Notes: generated from the sequence alone by a model not told the origin. 64,000 nucleotides of DNA from Myxacorys almedinensis A (GCF_010091945.1 NZ_WVIE01000016.1:62001-126000), one strand, 5' to 3'; shown: positions 52,575 through 63,471, counted from the stretch's first letter. Translations and numbers: made by a program.

Positions 52575-54365
52575 CTAAGAAATCCTTCGACCGACATTGA
52601 ACTTTTGAGAGACAACTTCTTGTAACATGCGTTGAGATAAAAAGCCTTGAGACAGAATGAAATCGTGAAATTCTTGAGCATTAAACCGGCTACCCAGAGC
52701 CGTTTCAACCTGCGATCGCAACTCCATTAATCGTTGATAGCCATAAAAATATCCTGGAGCATGACCAGGCAATCGGGTGAGATATCGCTGAATTTCTTGC
52801 TCGGCAAAAAATCGAGAAAACCCAGCATCCTGAGTCAACACTCGAATCGCCTCCGCCGTCGTAATTTTACCAAGCTGAAGCTCTGGTTCTAAAAACGCAC
52901 GAGCCGCACGAAGCAACTGAAACTGAAGGGAAATAAAGCGTCCTTCAAGCGGCATATAGGGTTGCAAAACCTCTTCTGCGTAAGTTGCCCAACCTTCGTG
53001 ATTGGCAGCATTGTAGGCAAACTTGGTGCGCGCGTCGGATAAGCCTTGGTCTTGAATGGTGGTGAACTGCAAGTCGTGTCCGGGTCTGCCTTCGTGGGCG
53101 GTGAGCGTCCAAGCTACGGCAGGGTGAGTGAAATCGTTGTAGGGACGCGATTCTGTTTTGGGTTGCAGCACCGGCAAGATGAATGTGCCACCCTGCTTGC
53201 TGTTGGGCGAGGATGCTGGACGATATTGCGGAACAGGGAACGACGCGTTTTCTTTGGCGCTAGCAAGGCGAATTTTTAGCGATCGCTTGGGTAAGGTCAC
53301 GAGCCGTTCGCGGCGAATAATCGCTTCGATTTCTTTCTCGCGTTGCTGATAATAATGCAAGGCTTCATCGGCAGAAAGCTGGTCTTGCTTGAGCGCTTGG
53401 ATCACCGCGCGATAATCGGTGGCGTTGAGCCGTTTTTGCTGGGCAACTTGGGGCGCGATCGCGTCCATTTTTTGCTGGACTTGCTCAAACGCTGCGTGAG
53501 CTTGCCTAATCAAATCCTCAACCGGAATCTCAATCCCTTTTTCTTCAAGCTTGAAGGCATAAATTTCAGCAGGGAGGCGAAAGCGGCTTCTGGCTTTGGG
53601 TAAGACCTCGCGCCGAATAAAGGTGTCGTACTCTAAAAGTTGAGTTTTGAGCGTGGCGTAAGCGTCCTCATATTCTGATGATTGGTGTTGCCCAAAGATT
53701 TTTTGCAGCGTGTCGAGGTGCGATGTTATATTTTTCAGATCGGATTCTAGTTGCGATTTCTCTGGAAAGTAGATGTCTGATTGTTTGAGACGATCGCGGA
53801 TCTGTTGTTCGGTTAGCGCTACTAAGGATGGCTTTCCAGTTTCTTTGCCTGCATATTGCTTGAGTTCTACCAGTGCAAGTTGCTTTGTCTTTAACGAACT
53901 TGATTCTCGAAAAGTTTTGCTAAAGCTGTTGGCAATTTCTCTGCCAAGATTAACGTAGGGCAGGTTGTGTTTTTGCTCAAGGGCGCGCGATCGCAACTCT
54001 CTTTGCCCGGCTTGAATTAGAATTGCCAAATCTACCCGCAGTGCATTATCTTTCTCTTGAGATAATTTTTCTTCTAACGTGTGTATGGTTTGACGAATGC
54101 GTTGCTGTTGGCATTCTACAAAACTTGGATTTAGGTTTAGCAATTCTTTGGTTGCCAAAAATTCTCCGCGACACTCTTTTCCCTCTTCTGCTTTTGTCAG
54201 TAATGCTGCATATTCGTTGCTGCGCGTAATCCACGGTGATGTAGCAACGGCAGGACGCCGGACAGAATATATTAAAATGCACGCCACACAGGTTAGTAGT
54301 GAGAGCGCTGTAAATCCGATTCTATGAACTTTAGCCGATCGCAACCTGTTAGGAACTCGAAACAT
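52575..54365 (-). CDS. DUF885-family protein (peptidase-like)
   Basis: TLTAHEGRPGHDLQF (HExxPGH-like), GWATYAEEVL, HAPGYFYGYQRLMELR. Confidence 0.82.
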   Translation of the reverse strand: MFRVPNRLRSAKVHRIGFTALSLLTCVACILIYSVRRPAVATSPWITRSNEYAALLTKAEEGKECRGEFLATKELLNLNPSFVECQQQRIRQTIHTLEEKLSQEKDNALRVDLAILIQAGQRELRSRALEQKHNLPYVNLGREIANSFSKTFRESSSLKTKQLALVELKQYAGKETGKPSLVALTEQQIRDRLKQSDIYFPEKSQLESDLKNITSHLDTLQKIFGQHQSSEYEDAYATLKTQLLEYDTFIRREVLPKARSRFRLPAEIYAFKLEEKGIEIPVEDLIRQAHAAFEQVQQKMDAIAPQVAQQKRLNATDYRAVIQALKQDQLSADEALHYYQQREKEIEAIIRRERLVTLPKRSLKIRLASAKENASFPVPQYRPASSPNSKQGGTFILPVLQPKTESRPYNDFTHPAVAWTLTAHEGRPGHDLQFTTIQDQGLSDARTKFAYNAANHEGWATYAEEVLQPYMPLEGRFISLQFQLLRAARAFLEPELQLGKITTAEAIRVLTQDAGFSRFFAEQEIQRYLTRLPGHAPGYFYGYQRLMELRSQVETALGSRFNAQEFHDFILSQGFLSQRMLQEVVSQKFNVGRRIS

Positions 54366-54721
54366 GGCAGTTTGTGATGAGTAAGGGCATTGTTACACAA
54401 ATCTTTTCGCGGTTGCTTGGGGTGTGTCCGCTAAAAAACGGTTTCTACAAAGTGGTTCCTAAATGTGTGAGATCCGGTTTAATTTCTGCATTGATTTGTA
54501 ACTGCTGTTTTAGGTGATCTGCAATACAAAACAATGGGCTTTCTATTAGCAAATATCAGGGTAAACCTCGTGCGATCGCAGAGCCAACACACTTCCGAGA
54601 TCCGAGCGGGATCATCTATTTGGTAGACTTATACCAATTTGTAGACCTATGCCAATTTAGCGATCGCTATTTAAAGCAGTGTGCCTACACCTTAGCTTCT
54701 GTCGTTTTTCGAGAGCCAACC

Positions 54722-55324
54722 ATGTTTATCGATTACATCACGTTGATGCTGATTAACTTAGCCGCCGGTCTCTTTTTGCTGGCAGCTTATGTCTATCAAG
54801 GCTTAGATGATCCGATACAAAAACGGTGGGTGCCGGGATTTGGCGTTGTTGGCGCGATCGCACTTGTCACAGGACTGCACATGACTTTCACTTGGGCAGT
54901 TCCTGGCAGCTACAACATCGCTTTTGGGGAAACGTCGGTGATGTTTGGCATTCTCTTTACGGCGACAGCATGGGCATTAGCCGTCGGCTGGGAACTGATC
55001 ACGCTGGCAATTTATGGGTTTTTCGCAGGCTTAGCGACGCTGGTGATTGGCATTCGCCTGATTAATCTGGGCTTAACTCAAATGCCGCTTGTTTCAGGTG
55101 CAGGGTTCATTTTAACGGGGCTAGGCGGCATTTTTGCAGTTCCGACATTGCATTGGAAATCGCAGCGATCGCTGAGAATTGTAGGAGCCATTATTTTAGT
55201 TCTAGCCGCTTTAATCTTTGCTGTGATTGGCTTAAGAGCCTACTGGTCGCACCTGGAAGGATTCTCAACTTGGAAACCATTGCCGATGCGATTAGTTCCA
55301 CCAAGCTCTCCAGGATCGCCCTAA
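54722..55324 (+). CDS. DUF981-family membrane protein
   Basis: MFIDYITLMLINLAAGLFLLAAYVYQGLDD..RWVPGFGVVGAIALVTGLHMTFTWAVPGSYNIAFGE; start at 54722 preferred. Confidence 0.75.
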   Translation: MFIDYITLMLINLAAGLFLLAAYVYQGLDDPIQKRWVPGFGVVGAIALVTGLHMTFTWAVPGSYNIAFGETSVMFGILFTATAWALAVGWELITLAIYGFFAGLATLVIGIRLINLGLTQMPLVSGAGFILTGLGGIFAVPTLHWKSQRSLRIVGAIILVLAALIFAVIGLRAYWSHLEGFSTWKPLPMRLVPPSSPGSP

Positions 55325-55366
55325 TGTGTGCGCTTCGCTTGGGCTACATCAAGCCTTAAAGACATA

Positions 55367-55624
55367 CTAATAGGGCTGCCCATCTACGATCGTGAGTGCG
55401 ATCGGGCGACACCGTTTCACGCTCGACTGCACCCCGATCGCACCTTCGCCATCGAGATCTTCTATATAGCCAGGACAAGCTGCCTCAGCTTCATTCGAGC
55501 GAGCAAAAGGGCCAAAATAATAGAGGCATTGAGGCTCATGAGTAGAAATTTCTACCCACCAAGCTTGTTTTGCTGCCTGAAGAAATCCGCTCGCAAATTC
55601 TTTAACTGCTTTTAGTAGAAACAT
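55367..55624 (-). CDS. DUF1816-family protein
   Basis: AWWVEISTHEPQCLYYFGPFARSNEAEAACPGYIEDLDGEGAIGV..VKRCRPIALTI. Confidence 0.8.
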   Translation of the reverse strand: MFLLKAVKEFASGFLQAAKQAWWVEISTHEPQCLYYFGPFARSNEAEAACPGYIEDLDGEGAIGVQSSVKRCRPIALTIVDGQPY

Positions 55625-55923
55625 GATTGAGATTTAACACCAAATAAATTAAGAACGGCAGTTTTTTAGGGTTCTAAAGCCACGCCAAATGTTAGCTAAA
55701 AGGGTTACTCCAACAGGCGCGATCTACATCTAAAAAGCGTCTCAACCTATTAGTAGCGATCCCCTTTATGTAAAGAAGTATCGGAATCAACACTTTGATG
55801 ACTTTTTAATCATGTTTTTAATCATGGTGTATGAACGAATGCGGCAATCCTAAAATGATAAGCGTGAAGTCGTAGCTGTAATTATTGCTCTAGAGATTGC
55901 TCCACCAACAGAGGAGAACAACA

Positions 55924-56094
55924 ATGATTCAGCCCAAAAGAATTTTAGGATTAATGACCGCAGTTTTATGCTTTGGATTTGCCCTTGGGTTACTTGTGTA
56001 TCCTGCAATTCCTAGACCTGCGATCGCGGCTAATTTGCTGATCAGTCTGGGTGCTGTGCTCACCCTGATCAGTACTCCATGGCATCCACGATAA
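55924..56094 (+). CDS. Small hydrophobic hypothetical protein (56 aa)
   Basis: MIQPKRILGLMTAVLCFGFALGLLVYPAIPRPAIAANLLISLGAVLTLISTPWHPR; preceded by gaggagaacaaca RBS-like sequence. Confidence 0.6.
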   Translation: MIQPKRILGLMTAVLCFGFALGLLVYPAIPRPAIAANLLISLGAVLTLISTPWHPR

Positions 56095-56101
56095 GCATGA
56101 T

Positions 56102-57766
56102 TTAAGTTGGGTTTAGCACAAACCAATAAAATCCGTAGGGCGCAAGAGTCAGAGAATAGGGGGCATCTGCGGTTCCATCAGGGGCAAGTTTCGCGTTAAT
56201 GGCAGGAAACTCGGTCTGTCCAAACATTTCGGTAGGGACATGATTTGCAAACAGCGAAAGATCGAAGGTTGCCGTCTGAGCAGCAGCAGAGAGGTTGGCA
56301 ACTACCAATACGTTGATCTGCTCGTCAGCCCGCACGAAGGCTAGAATTTTGTGATTGGAGGAGGGCAAAAACTTAAAGTCGCCGCTGCCAAACACAGAAA
56401 ACTGCTTGCGGAGAGCAATGATTTGCTTCATCCACGATAGTAGAGAATATTGATTTGCACTCTGGACTTCAACATTTGTGGTGACATAGTGATATTCAGC
56501 ATCTACAATCACTGGAAAATATAACCGTTGGGAGGCAGCGCGGCTAAACCCAGCATTGCGATCGCTACTCCACTGCATCGGAGTTCTCACGCCATTGCGA
56601 TCGCCAAGATAGACATTATCGCCCATGCCAATCTCATCGCCGTAATAAATTACAGGTGTGCCTGGCAGCGAAAATAATAGGCTGTTGAGCAGTTCAACCT
56701 GGCGTCGATCGTTGCCCAGCAAGGGCGCTAGTCGGCGGCGAATGCCCACGTTAACCCGCATCGCTGGATCTTGGGCGTAGGCGTTGTACATGTAATCGCG
56801 ATCTTCGTCTGTCACCATTTCCAGGGTCAGTTCATCATGATTTCGCAAAAAGATTGCCCACTGGCAGTTGTCTGGAATTGGCGGCGTGTGCTGAAGAATA
56901 TCCACGATCGGTAAACTGTCTTCCATCCGCAGCGACATAAACAGGCGAGGCATGAGCGGAAAGTGAAAATTCATATGGCATTCATCGCCATCGCCGTAAT
57001 ATTTCACAGCATCTTCTGCCCACTGATTTGCTTCGGCTAGCAGCATCCGATCAGGATATTTGTGGTCAATGTGCGATCGCAAGGATTTTAGATATTCGTG
57101 GGTTTCAGGCAGGTTTTCGCAGTTTGTGCCCTCTCGCTCGTAAAGATAAGGCACAGCATCCAATCGCAACCCATCAACTCCTAGCTCCATCCAAAAATCC
57201 AACACTTCAAACACAGCTTGGCGAACGGCTGGGTTGTCATAATTGAGATCAGGCTGATGATGGTAAAAACGATGCCAATAAAACGCTTTAGCAATGCCAT
57301 CCCATGACCAATTTGACGTTTCAAAGTCTTGAAAAATAATTCGCGTGTCTGAATATTTCTCTGGCGTATCGCTCCACACGTAAAAGTCTCGCTCTAAGCT
57401 GCCTTCTGGGGCACGCCGCGCCCGCTCAAACCAGGGATGCTGATCAGAGGTGTGGTTAATAATCAGTTCAATAATGACTCGAATTCCGCGCTGGTGAGCA
57501 GCTTGTAAGAAGGTCTTGAAGTCATCCAGCGTTCCATAAATTGAATTGACGCTCGTGTAGTGAGAAATATCATAACCATCATCTCGAAGCGGGGATGGAA
57601 AAAAGGGCAGCAGCCACAGGGCAGTTACACCCAACTCTTGCAAATAATCGAGCTTTTGGGTTAATCCTACGAAATCGCCAATGCCGTCTCCGTTGCTATC
57701 TGCGAATGCTCGAACTGATAATTCGTAAATAATTGCGTTTTTGTACCACAGGGGGTTAGTGGTCAT
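56102..57766 (-). CDS. treS: Trehalose synthase-type GH13 maltosyl isomerase
   Basis: MTTNPLWYKNAIIYELSVRAFADSNGDGIGDFVGLTQKLDYLQELGVTALWLLPFFPSPLRDDGYDISHY, GLRLDAVPYLYEREGT, LLAEANQW motifs. Confidence 0.88.
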   Translation of the reverse strand: MTTNPLWYKNAIIYELSVRAFADSNGDGIGDFVGLTQKLDYLQELGVTALWLLPFFPSPLRDDGYDISHYTSVNSIYGTLDDFKTFLQAAHQRGIRVIIELIINHTSDQHPWFERARRAPEGSLERDFYVWSDTPEKYSDTRIIFQDFETSNWSWDGIAKAFYWHRFYHHQPDLNYDNPAVRQAVFEVLDFWMELGVDGLRLDAVPYLYEREGTNCENLPETHEYLKSLRSHIDHKYPDRMLLAEANQWAEDAVKYYGDGDECHMNFHFPLMPRLFMSLRMEDSLPIVDILQHTPPIPDNCQWAIFLRNHDELTLEMVTDEDRDYMYNAYAQDPAMRVNVGIRRRLAPLLGNDRRQVELLNSLLFSLPGTPVIYYGDEIGMGDNVYLGDRNGVRTPMQWSSDRNAGFSRAASQRLYFPVIVDAEYHYVTTNVEVQSANQYSLLSWMKQIIALRKQFSVFGSGDFKFLPSSNHKILAFVRADEQINVLVVANLSAAAQTATFDLSLFANHVPTEMFGQTEFPAINAKLAPDGTADAPYSLTLAPYGFYWFVLNPT

Positions 57767-58090
57767 ACCTTAACTATTGAGAAATTTCTCATACATTGTA
57801 GTTTCCAATCGGCTCAGCAGCACAAGCAGACTCGCGTTCTTGATAGTTCCCAAACAAAGTCCCCCGCCGTTTGTGAAGAAGAGGAAAGAAGAGTGTTCGT
57901 CCTTACCATCTTCGGTCGGGGGAATAAGTGTGATAGCTTCCTTTCAGAAAAAAGATTGGCAAAGATTTTTGATCTGCTTTACCAGGAGAGCAAACGCTTT
58001 AGTTGCTTGGATCAATTGCTTAGATCAAGTGATTTGCAAAGTGCCTCCCCTACGGAGTTTTGTTGCCGAAGGGTGAGACCCCTAAATAGC

Positions 58091-58441
58091 TTATTCTTGA
58101 CCTGCGACTTTTTTCACGGCTTCTTTAGCGCTATCTACGATCGTATTTTGCTCTGGGTTCTCTTGTTTGAAAATTTTCAAATCCTTCTCATACGCTTTCT
58201 CGACGCCCTGAGGGTTGTTCACCGCTTCGACTGCCTTATCATACGCCTCTTCCCGCGAACCATAGGACTCGCTATCAGGGCTGATCACTTCTTCCTGCCC
58301 AACGGCTTGCTTTGCCGTCGGGGATGCCAAACTCGACTCCACCGCGATCGCGCTCATGCCAACCCAGCTAAGCAACCCAATTACCGCGACAAGTACGCCC
58401 CGATAAATGCTCTGGCGTAGTGCTGATAGTAAACCTTTCAT
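58091..58441 (-). CDS. Secreted hypothetical protein
   Basis: MKGLLSALRQSIYRGVLVAVIGLLSWVGMSAIAVESSLAS signal; mature part charged. Confidence 0.55.
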   Translation of the reverse strand: MKGLLSALRQSIYRGVLVAVIGLLSWVGMSAIAVESSLASPTAKQAVGQEEVISPDSESYGSREEAYDKAVEAVNNPQGVEKAYEKDLKIFKQENPEQNTIVDSAKEAVKKVAGQE

Positions 58442-58545
58442 ATAGAAAATCTCCTTGAACAATCACTAGAGTGCGATCGCATGAAGCGCGATCGCAGCCA
58501 TCTTAGGGGATCAGTTCTAGAGAATCCTTCTATCAGAAGTTATAT

Positions 58546-59940
58546 TCATGAGGCAGGCGGCTCGGTTCCGCCGTAGGGCTTAGGTTGAAGCTGAAGCTGC
58601 TTTGAAATAGCATCAAACAACCGATTGGACAACGATGCATTTGCCGCATCCGTCAGGTGAATCGCATCTTGGAACGCTTCTCCTTTAAAGTCAGCATAGG
58701 CATTGTAAAAATTGAATGTTGTCACCTGCGGCACTTCTTTTTTCACCTGGTCAAGCGATCGCTGCAATCCTGAATATCCCGCCTTCACCTGCTGCGGGTA
58801 ATTGGCACCGAGTTGATTGAGAATCTCTTTCTCGCGGGGCGTGTGTTGGCTGGGATCGCGCCCTGTAATTTCGGGCTGCATTGCCACAATTAGAGGAATT
58901 TTTGACGCACTGGTTAACCGAGCAAATTGCTGCATGTTTTGACGATAGCGATCGACGCGGCGGCTCAATTCGTCTGCTTCTGTGGGTAACCGTTGCGCTA
59001 GGGGGGCATCTCCCTCAACCGGAGGAACCACTTGCTTCAACGCATCTTGCGGCTGCAACACCCAATACTGAAAGGCTTTGACGAGAAACAATTGGGAAAT
59101 TAACGTTTTGACTTGCTCGGTTATGCCCATGAGCAAATGGCGAGGTGCGCTTTCGAGCAGCGTCTCTGTCCCCGGAATGTCGCTGCCTTCTTGCGTACTT
59201 GGCACTAGCAAATCAGCATAGCCATTTAGAACGACGATAAAATCTGGCTTGTAAGACAGCACATCAAACGCCAGTTTAGACAACTCATTGCCAGAAATAT
59301 ATCCCGGCACCGCCGCATTGATCACCCGATAGCGGCTGTCTCGAATTTGGGCAGGCAGTGCCAAGGCTTTGTCTAACTCGTCGGCAAAGTAGGGCAAAAT
59401 AGCTGGACGAAACTTTCCAGGATTTTCTTTTTGAGCCACAACCTGCTGATTTAGACGGTCTTCTAACTGCTTGGTAAAGGTGGTTTGGTTAGTAGAACTT
59501 AGCTGCCCAAACGCGGTTGAGCCACCAAGAACAAAAATGCGGACTTCATCTTTGGGCTTGTCAGGCGCGATCGCTTGATCACTGCGAAACCCTTGTTCGT
59601 TAATCGCCCAGTCTTGCTGCTGCTGATTACCCATCAACCGATAACCCATCACTGGGCTTTGTTTTACCGTCAGTTGTCCTTGGTTCGAGAGTCCGTCATA
59701 CAGCTTGCCTGATCGATCGAGATACTTCAGGCGATAGGCGCTGACCTTGAGGGGTTCCCCCTGAAACACAGCTAGCTCATCTGTTTTTCCGCTCACGCCC
59801 ACGAGCAACCGCACCAGCAGTTCTAACCCAATCAGCACGAGCGGAATTGAGAGCAAAATCCATTTGCGGGGTAACGGCTTTTTCTTTTGGTATAACGAGC
59901 GGCTAGACCTGTAGGAGAGTTTGCGGCTAGACCTAAACAT
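58546..59940 (-). CDS. SGNH/GDSL-type hydrolase-like protein with N-terminal membrane anchor
   Basis: VRIFVLGGSTAFGQ (GDS-like), YVVLNGYADL-type block PDFIVVLNGYADLL, C-terminal FQDAIHLTDAAN (DxxH). Confidence 0.75.
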   Translation of the reverse strand: MFRSSRKLSYRSSRSLYQKKKPLPRKWILLSIPLVLIGLELLVRLLVGVSGKTDELAVFQGEPLKVSAYRLKYLDRSGKLYDGLSNQGQLTVKQSPVMGYRLMGNQQQQDWAINEQGFRSDQAIAPDKPKDEVRIFVLGGSTAFGQLSSTNQTTFTKQLEDRLNQQVVAQKENPGKFRPAILPYFADELDKALALPAQIRDSRYRVINAAVPGYISGNELSKLAFDVLSYKPDFIVVLNGYADLLVPSTQEGSDIPGTETLLESAPRHLLMGITEQVKTLISQLFLVKAFQYWVLQPQDALKQVVPPVEGDAPLAQRLPTEADELSRRVDRYRQNMQQFARLTSASKIPLIVAMQPEITGRDPSQHTPREKEILNQLGANYPQQVKAGYSGLQRSLDQVKKEVPQVTTFNFYNAYADFKGEAFQDAIHLTDAANASLSNRLFDAISKQLQLQPKPYGGTEPPAS

Positions 59941-60466
59941 TCAGCTTGTCCTCAAACGATCGCGACATATAGCGGGATTGCCTTCTCTCGGTTTCTAACA
60001 CGATTGGATTGCACCCAGAAAACCGAGTATCGACTGCCAAAGAATAACTTTCAAGAATGGTTTGTTGAGAAAATTTGAGTAGATTATCTATCATTCATAA
60101 ACCAGTTTTGCATCTTACTATCAAATGGCTCTCTATGTTGCCTTTCAAACATGTTTCTCAATAAGCTACGAAAAAAGACTTAGGAGAAAGCGGATGGTCG
60201 GTATGAGCGGGTCTGTATTTAGGTTCCTTATTCAACACTCCTGAGATAACTTACCACGGTGTCTTCTCTGCCGAATAAATCTGATCGCCCAATCCAGAGA
60301 GTTGGTTAAATGCAGACAAATTTGCTCTGGCTCACAAATTGTCTAAGCCCACAGATTGCTTAAATTTAATTCCCGGATGCATTATTTCCGGAATCCATTG
60401 GGCTGTGCTAGAACATTGTGACTAAAACTATGATGAGCGTAATATAATGACGCTTAAACTCTTCCC

Positions 60467-62887
60467 ATGACACAGGTACAGGGACTTAGCGATCGCGAAG
60501 TCAACGCCCAAATCCTTGCAGGCAACACAAATAATGTCAAGTTGCCAACAAGCCGTTCGTATTGGCGTATTTTTCGTGAGAATCTGTTCACCTTTGTCAA
60601 CGCTGTATTTTTGGTGATTAGCGGCGTCTTTATTTTGATCAGGCGTCCCAGTGATGCGGTGTTTGTAGCAGCCGTTATTTTTAGCGGCGTTATTATTGGC
60701 ATCGTTCAAGAGATTTGGGCGAAACGCAAGTTAGACGAAATCGCCTTGTTATCTCGCCCGCAAGCTACCCTGATTCGCAACGGCAACCCGATCATCTGCG
60801 ACCCCACCGACATCGTGTTAGGAGACAGTCTCCTCGTTCGTCCGGGAGATCAAATTTTGGTCGATGGCAGAGTTTGCGACGGACGTATTGAAGTGGATGA
60901 ATCGCTGCTGACTGGCGAATCAGACCTGATCCCCAAAACGGTTGGAGATCAGGTATATTCGGGTAGCTTTTGTGCTAGTGGACAGGCGCATTATGAAGCA
61001 CAAAAAGTTGGAACAGAAACAGTCGCTTATCAGCTTGTGGTAGGGGCAAGAGAATTTCGGCAAGTTTATACGCCGTTGCAACAAGAGATTAATTTAATCA
61101 TTCGAGTTTTGTTGCTGGTAGCGTTGTTTCTTTGGTTGCTCGTCAGTATTGGGTTTATTAGTCGTTCTCAGCCCTTTAATGAAGTGATTCAGCGAGTAGC
61201 TGTGATTGCTGGCTTGGTTCCTGCTGGGTTGTTAATTGCCATCACCTTAGCCTATGCAACAGGTGCGGTGAGAATGCTGGGAGAGAATGTTTTAATTCAA
61301 CAAACCAATGCGATCGAGTCTCTGAGCCATGTCGATGTGCTGTGTTTAGACAAAACCGGAACCTTGACGACCAACCAGATCGAACTGCAAGCAATCTATC
61401 CAATCGAGCGCTCTGAAGCCGAATTGCACACGCTTCTGGGAGACTATGCGGCGAGTACGCGGTCGGGAAACAAAACCAGTGACGCGATGTTGATTCGGTG
61501 TGCGGGGTATCAGCGATCGCTGCGATCGGAAGTTCCGTTTTCCTCAGAACGTAAGTGGAGCGCTATCTCCTTTCAAGACAGTCCCGGAACCTACGTTCTT
61601 GGCGCACCCGACGTTCTGACAAAATGCTTCACCCTTGACCCCTCTGTGTCAACGTACATTGAAAAATTGACCCATCACGGGTTACGGGTGGTTTTGTTTG
61701 CCCACAGCCTAGATGTTGTGTCTGCTGAAATCCCGTTTTTGCCAGCCGCATTAACGCCGCTTGGCGTCTTGAGTTTTAGCGATCAGTTGCGTCCCTCTGC
61801 GAAGGAGACGTTACAAGGATTTGTGCAAGCAGGGATCACGATCAAGATTATTTCGGGAGATCACCCTCAAACGGTGGCCGCTTTGGCCACCCAAGCCGGA
61901 TTTGCCGACGACATTAGGCTGATTTCAGGAGCAGAACTGGCTCAGTTAGACCCTGCCCAATTTGCTCAAGCTGCCCGTCAGTGCAATGTGTTTGGACGCA
62001 TTACGCCCCAGCAAAAAGCCAAATTGGTCAGAACTTTAAGAGATGCAGGGCATTATGTTGCCATGACCGGAGACGGGGTGAATGACGTGCTTTCTCTGAA
62101 GCAAGCCAATCTAGGCATTGCGATGGAAAGCGGCAGCAAAGCCACACGGGGAATTGCGGATGTGGTGTTGCTCAAAGATTCGTTTGCTTCTCTGCCGCAT
62201 ATGTTTTTAGAAGGACAACGCATTCGCAACGGTATTTTAGATGCGCTGAAGCTGTTTATGGTGCGCTTATCGTGCGTGACGCTGTTGATTTTTGCCACTG
62301 CGATCGTTGCCGACAGTTTTCCTCTGATGAATAAACACAGTGCGGTCGTGACCCTGATCGGCGTTGGTATTCCGACGATGTTTATTCCCATTTGGGCACA
62401 ACCGGGCGAACAGCCGAAACGAAGTCTTGTGCGCTCGTTGCTTCATTTTGTGTTGCCTGCAACGTTGACGATTACGTTGGTTGCGCTGATCATTTATCTG
62501 TTTTACTTTGTCAGTGCTGCGCTCGATCTACCCCTCAATGTCACCATGACCGAACTCGACTTTACCCTGCCTCGAACAGCGCTAGTTACCACATTGGTGT
62601 TTTGCGAATTGCTCCTCATTCCGTTCCTTAAACCTCCGACTAGGGCGTGGGTTGGCGGAGAGCCGCTGAGCGGAGATTGGCGCTATACGTTGGTTGCCGT
62701 GGTGCTAATTTTCGTGTACTTGTTGATTTTATTAGTTCCCCCCGTTCGGATCTTTTTTGAGTTGTCGGCTTTAGAGACTGCCGATCTCCTCTTTTTAGGA
62801 TTGGCTGCGATAGAGTGGTGTTTTATGGCGCGGTGGGTTTGGCGATCGCGCTTCTTCGATCGGTTCTTGGGAGTCAGTTTAGAATGA
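60467..62887 (+). CDS. P-type cation-transporting ATPase (CtpE-like)
   Basis: VDESLLTGESDLIPK, DVLCLDKTGTLTTNQ, AMTGDGVNDVLSLKQANLGIAMESGSKATRGIADVVLL motifs. Confidence 0.92.
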   Translation: MTQVQGLSDREVNAQILAGNTNNVKLPTSRSYWRIFRENLFTFVNAVFLVISGVFILIRRPSDAVFVAAVIFSGVIIGIVQEIWAKRKLDEIALLSRPQATLIRNGNPIICDPTDIVLGDSLLVRPGDQILVDGRVCDGRIEVDESLLTGESDLIPKTVGDQVYSGSFCASGQAHYEAQKVGTETVAYQLVVGAREFRQVYTPLQQEINLIIRVLLLVALFLWLLVSIGFISRSQPFNEVIQRVAVIAGLVPAGLLIAITLAYATGAVRMLGENVLIQQTNAIESLSHVDVLCLDKTGTLTTNQIELQAIYPIERSEAELHTLLGDYAASTRSGNKTSDAMLIRCAGYQRSLRSEVPFSSERKWSAISFQDSPGTYVLGAPDVLTKCFTLDPSVSTYIEKLTHHGLRVVLFAHSLDVVSAEIPFLPAALTPLGVLSFSDQLRPSAKETLQGFVQAGITIKIISGDHPQTVAALATQAGFADDIRLISGAELAQLDPAQFAQAARQCNVFGRITPQQKAKLVRTLRDAGHYVAMTGDGVNDVLSLKQANLGIAMESGSKATRGIADVVLLKDSFASLPHMFLEGQRIRNGILDALKLFMVRLSCVTLLIFATAIVADSFPLMNKHSAVVTLIGVGIPTMFIPIWAQPGEQPKRSLVRSLLHFVLPATLTITLVALIIYLFYFVSAALDLPLNVTMTELDFTLPRTALVTTLVFCELLLIPFLKPPTRAWVGGEPLSGDWRYTLVAVVLIFVYLLILLVPPVRIFFELSALETADLLFLGLAAIEWCFMARWVWRSRFFDRFLGVSLE

Positions 62888-63471
62888 CCCGAATTCCTCA
62901 CTATAAGGTCACAATTTGGGAATCTGTTGCTGTTTTAGTTGGGGCGATCGCGCTGATTGGGGTTGGTCTATTGGGGCTGACGATGAAATTTATCGCCAAT
63001 GCCCAGCGCCCCCAGCAAGCTGACGCGATCGCAAATAACATTATTAAATATGACCTTCCCAATGCCCAAAGTGTCTTGGGCTTAAACTTTGTGGGAGCCA
63101 GAGTAGCGCTGATCACAAACGATGCAGAGCAGCCTGATATTCAGCTATTGGCAGCACGGATGAAGGTCGATCAAGCCATCGAACAACGGAGAATTGAGCG
63201 ATTTTTAGACACGGTTTCCCTAGGGGATGCGGGAGACTTTAAGGTCACAAAAGAACGGATCGAATTGCAAGAATTTTGTGGGCAAACCGTGCCAGTAACG
63301 ATTGGCGAAGGGCGAACAAAACGCTCTGCATCAGAGTCGATCGTCAGCGTTACTTATCGAGCCAGTGTCACTCTCAATCGCGATCGCTACATCATCAGTT
63401 TGCTCGCCAGCGGACAAGACGCCCGAGAAAAAGCCGCTGCCGTATTTGATTCGCTGCAATGTCAGCAATAG
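62884..63471 (+). CDS. Membrane-anchored hypothetical protein, translationally coupled to the P-type ATPase
   Basis: ATG at 62884 overlaps ATPase stop (ATGA); MTRIPHYKVTIWESVAVLVGAIALIGVGLLGLTMKF N-terminal TM. Confidence 0.75.
   Translation: MTRIPHYKVTIWESVAVLVGAIALIGVGLLGLTMKFIANAQRPQQADAIANNIIKYDLPNAQSVLGLNFVGARVALITNDAEQPDIQLLAARMKVDQAIEQRRIERFLDTVSLGDAGDFKVTKERIELQEFCGQTVPVTIGEGRTKRSASESIVSVTYRASVTLNRDRYIISLLASGQDAREKAAAVFDSLQCQQ

Noticed and set aside
57893-58420. 175-aa plus ORF opposite the secreted hypothetical gene
   Set aside because: No family features; the minus-strand ORF has a credible signal peptide and start.
59987-60027. CTCGGTTT/AAACCGAG inverted repeat upstream of the P-type ATPase
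   Set aside because: Short stem with a 25-nt loop and no T-run; too weak to call as terminator or operator.
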